Assembly (NCBI GenBank): GCA_018136815.1
Contig: CM030934.1
Location: 6,145,087-6,209,086 of the forward strand
Length of the DNA stretch: 64,000 nt
Direction: 5' to 3'
From: Isochrysis galbana
Taxonomy: Eukaryota; Haptophyta; Isochrysidales; Isochrysidaceae
The first letter of the stretch is position 1, and every line of letters starts with the position of its first letter. Below the pieces are notes generated by a model, which was given only the letters and a program-made list of their open reading frames with translations, was not told where the DNA came from and ran no database searches. Below, piece by piece: positions 47,711 to 59,523 of the stretch. The position numbers and the translations under genes are program-made.

Positions 47711-50426
47711 ATGGCGCACGGCTCAGAGCTGGCGGACCTCTTCTTCAGAGCCGACAAGGTGCTCTCCGAGGCCGACCAGGCCAGGACGAATGAGCTGCGC
47801 AGGAACTACCGCCTGTGGCGGAAGGGAGGTGAGGGGGTTGAGCCGCATGCAGACCCAGTCGCACTCAAGCACACGGCCACCATCGACGAGTCGCGATCGC
47901 AGGCGAAAATGAGGCGCGTCAAGACGTATGGCAATCGCCTGGGCGCGGCCGCGGCGACGCCGGCCTTCTCTCCAACCAGTAGCCCCACACAGGAGCATGC
48001 CACAGACAGAGCAAACGGCTCTCAAGGCAGAGCAAATGGCTCTGGAGCTGCGGCGAACGTCCCTCTGGTGAGGCCGGACTCCACGCCATCCGCTATAGAT
48101 TCAGTCACCGTTCAACACGCCATCACACCATTTCCGCCGCTGAACCCTGCTGCCCCAATGCTTGCCAGAGGTGGCTGCCCGTTCCCTCAAGGCGAGATGC
48201 CTCCGCCAGTTGCTTTGCCAACTGCGACAGGGGACGTGCATGCGGTAGCCACGGTGCCTGGGGGCTGTCCCTTTCGTCAGGCATCGACTGTTACGCCGCC
48301 CCCGACAGACCTGGCGAGATCTAGGGGTGCTTCCTCTGGTCTGGTGGCACTGGCACCCTCAACTCTCCTCTCAGGGGACAGTCCGGTGGCGGCTCCTGGA
48401 GTGCCTACCTTAACTGCAGCCCAGCTAGCGGCTTTCCAGAAGGCGTACATCAAGGCGCTGCAGGAGCAAAAAGAGCTCTTAGCTCAAAGTTCAAGACAGG
48501 CAGCGGCAAATGCCACGTCAGCTGCTGCTGCGACGGCGCCGATGGTGGCGCAGGCCCCGCGGCCAGGTGCGGCTCCGGCGCGTTCAGGGGGAAGGGCGAA
48601 CGGGCAAACAGCATGTCCAGGGCCAAATCGGTCACATGCGCCTGTGCCGCAACTCGCCGCTGCTTGCGTTGATGGGCTCGTTGGGAATGGAGCGGCGAGA
48701 AAGGCGCCGAGCCGCAGTGGAGCCGCCTCGTCTGCTGTATCCGCATCCTCGGGAGCTCCCTCGGGGATTCTTCATTCAGCTGCTGACGACGATGATGAAT
48801 CTAGCGAGGGGCTTGTGCTTGCAACCTCGTGTGCCCATGGGCCGCTGGTCACACACCCACAAATGTCATCATCGAGCGGGATGCTGGTATCAGTCTTCCC
48901 TTCATCTAATGAATCGTGGCTGTATGTGCTCATGGCGGGCGAGTTTGGCGTGCCTTTCAACATAGGGCTCAGTGCCAAAGGCGTTGTCTATGGAAGGCTT
49001 CAGTTCCGCGCCAAGATGCAGCAGTGGGCGCTTTTGCATGTGGATCCTTCTGAGTGGAAGGCCCTTTCTCTGGACACGCTCATCCCGGCGACCGTGCATG
49101 CATGGAAGTCACCGATCCCACCGAAGAGCGATGCGAGATGGATATGCTTTCCGTATCTGAGTAAAGAACCCGAGAGCTGTCTCGACCTGCCCCATTTACT
49201 TGCCCATGGCTCATATTGCCTCGATGTCAAGCCTGACGTCTCGCCGATCATGCTTTCAGCCCAGATGCCCATCCCAGAGGCGACTGTACAGCGTGATGTC
49301 AAGGCGATAGGCGCAAGACCAACCAAGAAAGAGGCTCCAAAGTCATCTCGCAAGCGGCAGCAGAAAACACAGGGGAGCACCCCTATGATTCCCGACGCGG
49401 CCTTGAAGAGGGGGGGCATTGATGCTGGCGTAGCTCCGGCTGAGGCTCCAGCTAGCAGTGCCAGTTTCGGCTCGGGACGCGGAAATCCATCGAAGCGGGC
49501 CCGTGGTGCGGGTGCTGCACCTGCAAAGCAGTCGCAACCCTTCGATCCGCGCTTGACAGCACGGCGCGGAGCAGACGTTGGGCGAGAGCAGACGAGTGTA
49601 ATGGGGGCATTCAGCCCCGGGACCAGCGGCGACATGGTCATGAGGCAGCTGTTGCAGTCCCTGGTCTTCACTCACAATAGCCACCAGCAACACGCCACTC
49701 AGCAGATAGGACAACAGCAAGCTGCCGGCAGCAACGGCGCGACGATCCCATCCCCTAGATCGATGTTCGAATTTCTGCAATACTTGGAGGGCGCTGCAAA
49801 GTGCAACGTCGGGCACCAGTCTGGGGTGAATGGCCAGCCAAGCCTAGTTTCGACACCCAGCAGCGACGCAGTACAGGCGCCTTCGGGCGGACTTCCTGAT
49901 TCTGCATCTTTCGCTTCGCTCCTCGGCCTTCTACGCTCCGACTCGATGCAGCAGTCACTTGCTATGTTGGAGTCCCAACGTGCCGACGGAATGGCGAGCT
50001 CTAGCGAGCTGAACCTCGCAGCCCTTGTGCGTGCGGCCTCTTCTAACGACATGGCCAATGCCAATGGCGCTTCTCACGACGGCATGCCCCCGCCCCAAAT
50101 CCCGCCATGGGGTGGACGCGGCGCATCTCGTGGCAACGCCAGCTTGCCGGGCCCGCCGTCGATAGAGGACTTCCACGAGCTTCAAGCTCTTGCAGGGTCA
50201 CTGAAGGAGTCGCCGTCGGTCAGTTCGCTCATGGATTTGGTGCGTTCGAGGTGAGTGCGCATCGGCATTTCAGCACCCAGGCCCACCCGTCCCCTTGTTC
50301 TATCTTAATCTGGTCTTCTCATCACTGTGCGCTTCCTTTGCTTGCGCCTATCGCAGCTCTGCTAGCTCGCTGATGGAGCTCATGAACTACTCATACAGCG
50401 CTACGAATTTGGCTGGCATGGAGTGA
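47711..50426 (+). CDS. Large hypothetical protein
   Basis: Exons 47711-50250 and 50357-50426 with a 106-nt GT-AG intron, 869 aa. The start MAHGSELADLFFRADKVLSE is chosen after the low-complexity leader. Residues 1-75 are charged and probably helical. Two repeated 'GGCPF' blocks (ARGGCPFPQGEMPPP and PGGCPFRQAS) lie near 155-190. A Gln/Ala helix (LAAFQKAYIKALQEQKELL) is near 240. A possible globular region near 385-500 contains WLYVLMAGEFGVPFNIGL, WALLHVDPSEWKALSL and ARWICFPYLSKE. Basic patches (SSRKRQQ, SKRARG) suggest nuclear location. The tail is Ser-rich, with SxSSLMxLx repeats (SVSSLMDLVRS, then SASSLMELMN across the intron). I do not recognise the family. Confidence 0.7.
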
Positions 50427-50812
50427 CTGCGGGAGTTACGTGATTTTTTTTCTGGACATGGTCTCATCCTCACTGCCGTGGTGATTGCAGATACCGGTTT
50501 GTTTGGCGAGCGCTCTCCACTCGCAGTTTGCTGAGTTGGCCTTTGGAGGTAGGTAGTACTCCCTGGGCCCTCTCTGTCTCGCTTCCTCCGAGTCTCCTCC
50601 TCATGCTCCACCCTTTACCCATATCGTCCTTGTTCCGGGTAGAGAGCATTGTGTATGCGGTTCTTTCATGTCTGTGGTGTCCCCGCGTGTTGCATGGTCC
50701 TTCATGAAAGTGAGAATGTGAAACTCCCGTGCGATGTCTCATCATCACCGTCCACGTCCTCTATCCTACACGCACACACAGCTGCAAACACCATAAGCAT
50801 GAGCGCATAAGC
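50427..50812. other. 3' flank of the large hypothetical gene
   Basis: No gene or repeat recognised. Confidence 0.35.
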
Positions 50813-51670
50813 AAAAAAAAATCTTCTTAATAGTCTCACCGCGCCCGCGACTCTGCACCTTATCTATGCAGCCACGCCCGCTACTCTCTCCCCCCCTCCA
50901 CCTGCCTTGCGGCTCGTCCCCTTGTGCGCTACTTAGGGGCTGGGTGTTTGGGGTTTCCTGCAGCAGACGGCGTGCTCCGATCCCCGATAGGCGATAGAGG
51001 TTTTCCTCTCCTTCCTCCTGTGCCATCGGGCTATCGGCTTTTTGTGTTATCCTTTTTTGATCAGTGTGCCTAGGGTTCTCCCAGCCGCTGGTCTTGTATA
51101 TCTCCTTTATGCTTCCGTTCCACTTTTGTTGTTTTAGCTTTTTGAAGAATTCCTTGGAGTGGAGGTCTTCTTGGCGGAGTTGGGTGTATAGGGGGAGGTG
51201 TTTTAGTGGGTTCTTGCTGCGCTCTTCCATCAGCATTCGGTTGGCTTCGGCGATCTTCTCCGTGAGGCGCTCGCGTCGGGGGCCCTTACTTATGAGCTTT
51301 ATGTTGAGTGTTGAGTGTAGCTATGGTTTTTTCTAGCTAGGGTAGACTGGATGGAGGGTATTTTTCTAGCGCGGGTTTCTTTCTTCTCTATAGGAATGTG
51401 GCGATGTGTGCCTTTGCACTAGCCCACTCGTCGGCCAGGTCGCCGCCGGCTTCCGCGTTTTCTTTCGCTCTACGAAGCAGCAGTTCGACTACCTGGCGGC
51501 GTCCTCAGTCCCGACTTCTCCTGTAAACAGGTGCGGGACTTACATATTTTCCGGTGAGCGGAGCCCTCGCTCCGCCCACCCCCTTCTCCGCGCTCTCTCT
51601 CCCCTCTCCTGCAGGCACGCGCGATGGCGCGCCTGCGACAGGCCTGCAGCTGCCTCTGGAGACCCCTGGA
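50813..51670 (-). mobile_element. LINE 3' fragment with double hairpin module
   Basis: Minus strand 3' end GAGACTATTAAGAAG plus T run at about 50835-50813. The preceding frame includes MAQEEGEENLYRLSGIGARR and LLQETPNTQPL, found also in the 3' part of copy B (9580-9660). Further upstream (51507-51580) are the nested AAGTCCCG-type hairpin and the GCGGAGC/GCTCCGC hairpin, here with one mismatch. No RT core. Confidence 0.6.
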
Positions 51671-52419
51671 GGCTGACGAATTGGGATGGCCCTTAGGGCC
51701 TGAGGGCAATGAGGAAGGAGGCATGCCGGCGGCAGGCGCGGCGGAGGAGACGACTTCAGAGGGGCTGACGGGCTGAAGCCCGTCAGCAGAGGAAGGCGGG
51801 CAGGCGGGCTTGGGCGAGGGCGAGGACGGCGGCGAGAGCGACATCGAGCGAGTAGCGAGAGGCGAGGGTGAGTGTGAGGAGGGATGTGATGGCAGGGGCT
51901 GGTGAGGCGAGGCGAGTTTGTAGGGTCTGAGTGTTACGAGAGCGAGAGCGACGAGAGCGAGAGCGACGACGGATGACGACTGGCGACAGGACGACGGACA
52001 GAGACACCCAGGAAAACACCCCGACTCTCGCCGCACGACTTTCTCACATAACTCAACTGAAATCAAACCCAAACACTCCGGCCAGACAACGACGGACGAC
52101 GATCAGAAGGCGATCTGTCGGCGGCGATCCCGTCTGGAAGGGGAATCGCACCATAACGGAAACGAGGGGCAATCCTGCCGCACAAGATTCCAAGAGACCT
52201 ACCAAATAAGACGAAAGGAGTGCGATGTGCCTAAGGGGGAGATACGAAGAGGTCGTAAATTAAACCTGATTGCCCCCAGAAGCAGATAAAGAACCGCTGT
52301 AGAGATAGCAAATTAAACCTATTTGCGAGGCGCCTGGGAGGAAGAAAGGTGGGGCAACTTCCCTTCTCTTTCGAGAGAAAGAGAGAGGGCGCTCCACAAC
52401 CCACGATCCCATGCATCCA
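51671..52419. other. Spacer with GCGAGAGCGACGA simple repeat
   Basis: GAGAGCGACGA-type repeats at 51930-51975. AAATTAAACCT occurs twice near 52257 and 52310. No gene supported. Confidence 0.35.
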
Positions 52420-52872
52420 AGCGAAGCTTTTGACCGAGAACGAGAACGAGAGAATTATAACGATAAATACCGAACGACGAAGAGAAGCCTAACGAGTGTC
52501 GATTCGCGAATGCGACAGAGGCTCCTGGAGGCCAGCTCAGGGGGCAGAGGAGGCTGGGGCTGGGCCCTGGTCTCCCCTGTCTCTCCCTCGCTGGCGCTCT
52601 TGGGCCTCAGGGGCCCCCACTCTGCACCTGTCTGCCTGTCGAACAGGGGGGGAGGGGGGGTTGGAGCGATGGGCTGGCCACGAGGGGCCAGGACGCGCGA
52701 ATCAGGAATCAGGCGAGCCTGTCAGGGAGAGAGTGGGTCAGCATGGCAGTGGCCTCCTGGCAAGCCATCAGGCATGCCAGGAGTGTGGGTGGTTCCTCCC
52801 CCATGGCAGGGGAGGAGTGGAGAGAGGGGGGGGCTAGTGCCCCCCCATGGGCGAACTAAGTATAAACTTAGT
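52420..52872 (-). mobile_element. LINE-family 5' end copy with terminal hairpin
   Basis: Minus strand: perfect hairpin ACTAAGT-TTAT-ACTTAGT (52872-52855), ATG at 52848. The distal end (52425-52515, plus strand CTTTTGACCGAGAACGAG ... GTGTCGATTCGCGAATGCGAC) is shared with 53260-53355, so two sister copies lie side by side. Confidence 0.6.
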
Positions 52873-53259
52873 GAGTAAGGCGCTAATAAAAGTAGTGATG
52901 CCCCAACACTGTCCGTCACCGCCCCCCCCCCCGCCCCCCCCCGCGGGGAGCACGAGCAAAAAATCAGCGTGGGGGTTACCGGATACTTTACTGGAGAGTG
53001 AAGAGTGCTCCTCCAACCTTCTCGAATCTTTTCTTTTTTCCTTATTCGATTTCCCCGAGGTGCCCCTGAGATGGGTCTCCGGTTGCGACAACGGAACGAG
53101 GCACCACACTGCGGCCTCCAGGGCTCCACCACAAGATCGCGCGAGGTGCGGTGTCATCGTCTAAGTGGGGCTTGAGGCACCTCCTATGTATTTTCATAGT
53201 CAAGCCCCAAAAGCGAGCAACCCTCACAAGGGGGGTGAAAATGCTGCGGGCGTCGACGC

Positions 53260-53688
53260 GGAGCTTTTGACCGAGAATGAGAGAAAGCAGAGAATTAGAA
53301 TGATAAATGCCGAACGAGAGAGAATTCTAACGAGTGTCGATTCGCGAATGCGACATCGCCTCGCTGGCCATGGGAGCTGCCCAGAGGCCGCAGAGGCCCC
53401 TGTCTCCTGTCTTCCTGGTCCTGGCGACCAGTGATGGGGGGATGGGGGGGGAGTGAGCTCTAGGGCAGGCCCAGCATGGGCGTGGGAGTGCGAATCGCGG
53501 ATCGCGGCCCGCGACCACTAGGGGTCTTGGCCAGAATGATGATTGCCCAACCCCTGCTAGAGGAGGGCAGGGGCTGAGGGCTGAGCTTGGTTGTACGGGC
53601 CCACCCCGGCACCCCGGACCCCGGGGGTTGTCCGCCATGGAGTGACGGGGGCGCGAGGCCCCCATTGACCCCCACTTATAAAAGTAGG
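53260..53688 (-). mobile_element. LINE-family 5' end copy with terminal hairpin, sister copy
   Basis: Minus strand: hairpin CCTACTT-TTAT-AAGTGGG with one mismatch (53688-53671), ATG at 53665, frame MGASRPRHSMADNPRG. Shares its distal 90 bp with 52425-52515. Confidence 0.6.
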
Positions 53689-53888
53689 TTGCTAGCGCTT
53701 AGGAGTAGGAGGTCTAACCTCTTACCCTAGTCTTAGACATCACCCTGGCCCCGTCTCACTCCCTTTCCCGCCCCGACGGTCCGCCGTCCTTCATCCTTGT
53801 CTTCGGTTCCCGGGGATGAGGCCGCCCATGTGATGGCGCTTCTCGCTTCGGCAGTAAGCAGTATAAAGTGGAAACGGACGCGTGCGCG

Positions 53889-55568
53889 ATGACTGGCACG
53901 TCCGACGACGGCAGCGACATCCACGTGCCCTTGCCCTACATTGAGTCTGACGAGGAAGAGGAGGGTGGACGGCCTGCTCTGTCGCCGCCGAGTGCAGAGA
54001 GTGTCCTGCTGGAGGAGCTCTTACGAGTTCTCGCTCAGGGTGGCTCGCCACCGGCTGGCGTGGCAGATGCTGCAGAGAGTCTCTTGGACCGATGCTTCTG
54101 GGCATCGCTCGCAGAGACGGAAGGCCTCCATGTGCTTGGCAGCAAATGTGCAGAGGCCGACGCACATTGGAAAGCGGTCTCTCCGCATGCCCCTCGTCGA
54201 GACTCAGTTCCATCACTCCGCGCCTCTCTGGATGCTCGCGGCTACATCACGCCAGCCATGCTGCCTTCCTGCGAGGAGCCGGCAGTGTTGAAGGCGCTAT
54301 GCCGGATGTGCCGACGGCTGCGCTCACACGGGTTCGCTCCAGTGTGGATATTCATTTTTGACGAAGCCTGGCATGTTCTGCGGTCATCCTGGTATGCTGT
54401 CCGCCTTGTCAGCAGCAAGCCGCACTTGTGTGTCTCGCAATGCCAAGATCCCTCCCATAGAGCAATCCACGATTTTAAGGCGACTTCGCCACCCTGACCG
54501 TGTAGGATCTCGCTGGATGCTGCGCTCCAATTTGAACCAGGCGACCTTGTGCTCGAGCCCTCGATGTTTGCGCACTCATTGACTCGTCCACGCGAACCTT
54601 TGTCTCCTGAGTTGATGGCTGATGCGGACAATACAAAAGATGGCAATGTAGAGCTTGCTCGCTATTCGTACGTAGGGGGCAACTTTGGCATCCCTCATCG
54701 CGACCATTCATCAGCCGAGTGTTTCGGTTCGTTGCTTTTATCAATGCAGCCGGCCACCGACCCCGTAGTCACATATGTGGCAGCTGCCGTGGTGGATGGT
54801 GGAATCTTTCTCGGAGACGATTCACTAGGTTACTTTTTTGTGAAGGGGTTGGCCGGACTATGTGCTTATGTGGTTGCCTTGGGGGTCACCAATGAGCCAC
54901 GGGCTCCGCCGAACGGGATTGACGTGGCATCTTATCCCTACTCAGATTCTGGTGGGAATCCGACCTTATTCTCGCTGTGGGTACCTCTCAATGACGTCAC
55001 CTTTGACAATGGCGCCATACACGTTGTACCAAAGGAGTTTGACGAATTCTTCACCAAACCTGACAGCCCCAAGCACCTGCTGCCCTTTGACCAGAACTCG
55101 CGTCGCGTACACTTCGAAGTCGGAGCTGCAGTCGCACTCGCTCCTTGCAACGCGGGCGTGCCTCTCGCATGGCATGGCTCACTGATCCATTGGGGAGGAG
55201 CCTGCTCATCGTTCACGGAATCAGAACCCCGAATTTCCCTCACGGCATCGTTGCGGGTATGCAGCACCAATTCAGTTGTCCAGGTCAACAGACTGACCGT
55301 GCAATGCAGCAGCCATTATGCTGCTGCGCATCCAGACCTCGCATAACCCGCGCGTTTGCCTTAGGTGGCTGGGAGTCCAAGCACCATGCTCAAGGACCAA
55401 CTTGCTGTGCGGCGTGACCTCCAATTTGCAGATCTCCTAGCTCTCGATCTTGCCGATCGCGTTGGCTATATCGCTGGCAGTCTTCTCATCTATCAGTGGT
55501 GGTTTGGTCTTGGAAGCGGAGTATTGCCCGGAGATTTCAAGGCCTTGCTCGATTTGGGTCGAGGGTGA
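53889..55568 (+). CDS. Phytanoyl-CoA dioxygenase (PhyH)-like 2OG-Fe(II) oxygenase
   Basis: Exons 53889-54391, 54506-54720, 54946-55256 and 55365-55568 with introns of 114, 225 and 108 nt, 410 aa. The joins give DEAWHVLRSS-WISLDAAL, HRDHSSAE-YSGGNPTLF and ISLTASLR-VAGSPSTML. The iron-binding H-x-D is in NFGIPHRDHSS, followed by LFSLWVPLNDVTFDNGAIHV. The distal His is in AWHGSLIHWGGACS, and the 2-oxoglutarate-binding Arg is probably in EPRISLTASLR. Such enzymes hydroxylate lipids or small molecules with Fe(II) and 2-oxoglutarate; the substrate is unknown. An acidic N-terminus of about 120 aa is not part of the fold. Intron 2 is 225 nt with no in-frame stop, so its retention would insert 75 residues between the HxD and the next strand. 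Confidence 0.8.
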
Positions 55569-55954
55569 TTGAAAGATTGAATGCCATGGGCAACGTATTT
55601 TTGCACATAGTTGATTGTTGATTGATAGTTGATAGTTGTCCAGCCTTAGCATATCTATTGCATTTTATTCTGAGAGCTAGTACAGCTACTGCCAATAGCC
55701 TTGTACTGCCCCGCCGGGCCAAGACAAACATGACCGCTCTCAAACACATGGCATGACACACTCCAGACGGCGTAAAACCTCTAGACGAAATGGAAGTAGA
55801 GCATATTACAAGGCGCTACGCCAAACGATCCAAAAAAAGAGACTCCTTTCTCGCGGTCAAAGGTTCTGCCGCCGGCTGTTTCCTTCTCGCTCTCTGCGCA
55901 GCACTGGGGGGACGCCGTTGGCCTGACTGCGCCAGCACCGCCTGCAGTGCCGCA
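55569..55954. other. Spacer between dioxygenase and RSP4/6
   Basis: TTGATTGTTGATTGATAGTTGATAGTT repeats (55606-55640) are probably in the 3' untranslated region of the dioxygenase gene. The promoter of RSP4/6 must lie here. Confidence 0.35.
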
Positions 55955-57704
55955 ATGGACAAGGTGGGACGCGCGAGGGCACGGGCAGCTGATCGCTCAG
56001 CCAATTGTGCTCGTTACGCGCTCATCCCGACGCGTGCCTCGCGCCGTGCAGGCTATATTGTTGCAGAGCAACAAGGACGGGGTGAGTGTTCACAGCCACC
56101 TGACGGAACTCATCCACACTCTGCTGACCGAGAAGGATGCAAACGCGCTGGACAATCTTGAGAATATCTCGCTTGGCGTCAAGGCTAGGCGCTTCGCAGC
56201 GACCGAGGCGGGAGAGCGGGTGCGCTTGTGCATCAACCCATGTGCTGAACGGTTTGGCGCAACTGAACAGCCGGCGAGCGTTGAGTGATGATTGCCGATC
56301 CCTCTGCTCTGTCTTCACAGAATCAGATGCCGCCCGCGTCGGCAACCGATGATTCGTGGAAGAAGGCTAGTAATGCACTTTTCACGGTGAATGCCACCGG
56401 CCGCGGTCGAGGAGAGCGGGCAGCATTGCCCAGCCATAGAGGGGGCGTGATCCGTCCCCTAGAAGTAGCATGGGCATGCAGGCGTAGTCTTGCTTCAATG
56501 TATTTATTGGTTGCGGGTTTATATTTCATGGCATAGCGGTGCTGACCGCACTTCATGGTGTGATATCGCTGACCTCCTGCGATTCCTGCGCCCTGCCGGT
56601 CAGATTGACACGAGCATCGAGGACGAAGGTGTGCCCAACCTTGTGGATGAAGCGGCATGGTTCGAGTGGGCAGGTGTTGGAGTTGCACGGGAGGAACTAC
56701 CCCGGCTGTTCGCGGCTATGACTGCCCTCAAGACAGAGCATGGCCTGAAGGCGGTGCGCTTCTTCGGCAAAGTGTTGGGCACAAAGGCAGACTACTACGT
56801 TGTCGAGGGTACATACGTTCCGGGCGCAGAGCCCACCCTTCCTACCTCAACTCATGGTGCAACTCCACCTGAGGCTCCCGGCATGGGTCTGAACACACAT
56901 ATGTACTTTGCTGCCAGCGACCCGTCATCAAAATTTGTCCGCTTGCCAGACGTTCTCCCAGAGACGATCGTCGCCGCTTGTAAGATCAAAAAGTACTTCA
57001 CTGGCGATCTCGCCGCGCCTGTGAAGGCTTATCCCACCTTCCCAGGTAAGGAGGCGGATTACCTGCGTGCGCAGATTGCGCGAATTGCTGCTGCCACCGT
57101 GCTCGTCCCGGCGGGCAAGTTCGCTTTCGATGAGGAAGCTGAGACCGAGCCGAAGCCGCTGATAAAGCTGGAGGACTTTGAAGCCAAACCTGCAGCTGAA
57201 ATGGCGGAGGCGGACAGCTGGTGCCATCTACGAGCCGGCGTTCTCAAGATCGGACGGGCTACTAACCTACCAATTCCTGAGGATGCAGAGGAGGAGGATG
57301 CTCCAGAGCTCGAGGAGGAGGTGCCACCACTCGCGCCGATCTCCAGCGATGCCCCAGTTGCAGATCCGTTGCCTGAGTCCGGAACGGAGACCCCTGCCTG
57401 GAGCATCAAGCTCTATTGCCCGCAGGCGCGTGACGGAGCTGTTGTTATCGCCAAATCTCATCGGTGGCCAGGAGCTTACTCGGCAGTTGTGAAGGGGAAG
57501 CACGCAAACTTGTACGTTGGCTATGGCGCCGAGGCGTCGGCAACTCCTTTCACGCCCACACCGCCGCCACCCATCATGGGCGAGGCAGAAGATGTGGGCG
57601 AGGAAACTGATGTTTCGCTTGCGGCTGAGAACGAAGTGCTCAAAGCCATTGATGAGGAGAGGATGCGTGCAGAGGCTGCGGTTGAGGAACCGCAGGAAGA
57701 ATGA
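55955..57704 (+). CDS. RSP4/6: Flagellar radial spoke head protein RSP4/6
   Basis: Proposed exons 55955-55963, 56052-56219, 56321-56386 and 56604-57704 (introns 88, 101 and 217 nt, all phase 0), 447 aa, close to the usual 450-ish. Early part: AILLQSNKDGVSVHSHLTEL and ALDNLENISLGVKARRF. The core has VPNLVDEAAWFEWAGVGVAR, VRFFGKVLGTKADYYVVEG, GLNTHMYFAASDPSSKFVRL-PDV, IKKYFTGDLAAPV and FPGKEADYLRAQIARI, all hallmarks of RSP4/6. Middle acidic linker EDAEEEDAPELEEEVPP; then SHRWPGAYSAVVKGKHANLY-VGYG at the end. RSP4/6 build the radial spoke head that regulates dynein in motile 9+2 axonemes. The 9-nt first exon (MDK) is the least certain part; the frame also opens upstream without an ATG. Confidence 0.85.
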
Positions 57705-58139
57705 CGAGCTGTGTTTGAAGTTGGATGAGAGAACTTGTGCTTGATGCAAATAGCGCCGACCCGAGTGCCAAACCTCATCGCCGCACTTGCAGTGAATATG
57801 CTCGCCCCATGCTATACTACCCCCATAAACCTCAAAGAGTGAGATTTTTCACGTGTGTGCTTTGTGCGTGTGGCGCCGCGTTGCTGCGTTTCAGGCTGAG
57901 GCAGGTAAGCCGCTGCGTGATTGTCGCATGGAATGAGTTCCTCGAACAGCGTATCGTCGAACTCTTTTTGAATTATTTGGTCATCAACTAAGTGTATACT
58001 TGGTTGCGATCAACTATTGTCTATTGTTATAGTTTGAACTATGGAGCGTGCCGCGACCGCTCCCGAGCCCCAGGCGCGAACCTCGCCTCTGCGCCCCACC
58101 TGGGACGCCCCACGCCGCCCGAGGCGGCTCGTCAGAAAG
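57705..58139. other. 3' flank of RSP4/6 and spacer
   Basis: No gene. A CATAAACC-type AT-richer stretch near 57825 could belong to the 3' untranslated region. Confidence 0.35.
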
Positions 58140-59065
58140 CCCACTCAAAGCCCAGCCAGCTAGGGGTAGGCCATAATATGTAGAAAAAAGTACCCAAAAA
58201 TATGTCGTCACGATATGTCGTTTATATGCGAGGCTCTCACCCAAATATGTAGAAAATATGTAGATATGCGCCCGTCGCCCGTCGTCGCCGCGGTAGATAG
58301 GCACGATAGTCATAGTCATTAGGCATAGCGTATATAGATATAGTGAGTGTTACTAAATAGAAATAGCATACGCATATTACATATTATATTTTACTGCACA
58401 TTTCATAGCCAAGGGTGCTCTCACGTTTCACGCTCTCACATGCAGCGCTCATTCTCACGTTTGTTGCTATTGTAACGCAACATGACAGACGACTACACAC
58501 TTGATCGGCCAAAGTAGTGGACCGATCAGATGGGAAAAGGCATGCATGCAAGCAAGGAAAACACACGCTCACACGATGCCGAATTAGGAGAGAGAGACAT
58601 GACACTCCCAGCAGCCATGGCCCAAGTTGGGAACAGAGAATGATTTGAAGCCCTCAGGCGCGCGCGCCGGGGAACTGCTTGCGCTGTTCCTGGACGACGT
58701 GGCGCGGCCCGAGCGACGCTGCTTGCTGGCACCTGAAGGCGAGGGTGGGGCGGAGTGGCATGTCACGAATGCATTCGTGACGCGCGGGCCGGCGTGGCAG
58801 CGCAAGCTGGCAAGCCGGGGGAGAGCCTCGCCTGGCATGCTCTCTCTCGCTCGCTCCTGGGGCCCCCCCGCGCCCCCCCCCCCCTCCCGCGCCCGCCCCT
58901 CGCGCCCCCTCCGTTTATCCCGCTGGCTCCCGCCCAAATATGTACCGGCGCCCGGGCCCGTGCCACCCAAATATGTAGTAAATATGCCGACATATCAGTT
59001 TGCCAGAATCGTACCCAAATATGTAGTACGATATGTACATATTATGGCCTACCCCTACAGCCAGC
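58140..59065. mobile_element. Inverted-repeat-bounded element with ATATGTAG motifs
   Basis: CCAGCTAGGGGTAGGCCATAATATGTA (in parts, 58155-58181) recurs inverted at about 59034-59065 (TACATATTATGGCCTACCCCTACAGCC). Both arms carry several CCCAAATATGTAG motifs. The interior shows no recognised gene; a plus-strand open frame across 58627-59523 is rich in Pro and mainly repeat-derived. A non-autonomous DNA element is the likeliest reading. Confidence 0.45.
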
Positions 59066-59264
59066 CCATCCAAACCACACCCGCGCGAGCGCGCGGGGTG
59101 GCGAGCACTGGCACGGAACAGGTTGCCGCCACCATGGCTCTGCGTAGCATGCAAGGGTCTTTGAGACCCCCTCCAATAGTGGGAAACCCTCCCACCCGAA
59201 GAGCACCTCATGTGCTCATGTGGGAGGGCAGCTCAGCTGCCCTCCCCATGGTGGATGGTGGAAA

Positions 59265-59406
59265 CCTCTACCATCAGTGCACCCAACATGGGAGGGCACT
59301 TCACAACCATCAATCTTCCACGGAGAGCACCCAAACCTCTACCATCAGTGCACCCAACATGGGAGGGCACTTCACAACCATCAATCTTCCACGGAGAGCA
59401 CCCAAT
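59265..59406 (+). repeat. Tandem duplication, 71-bp unit
   Basis: CCTCTACCATCAGTGCACCC through ACGGAGAGCACCCAAA is present twice in direct succession, almost identical. Confidence 0.9.
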
Positions 59407-59523
59407 GCCTCTGTTTTCCAACATGTTGGCACACTTCTCGTCTTCACCCCACTCTTGTGGGCAACAAGTACCTACAACTCAGTGCCCTGCCTTAGGCCCT
59501 CTTTCAACACTTCACTCCCCTAA

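Noticed and set aside
52240-52340. Possible rRNA or structured RNA fragment with repeated AAATTAAACCT
   Set aside because: No match to conserved rRNA cores that I could recognise; the repeat is short.
59040-59523. Long plus-strand frame across 58627-59523 as a gene
   Set aside because: It crosses an inverted repeat and a 71-bp tandem duplication; the peptide is Pro/Ser-rich without recognised domains.
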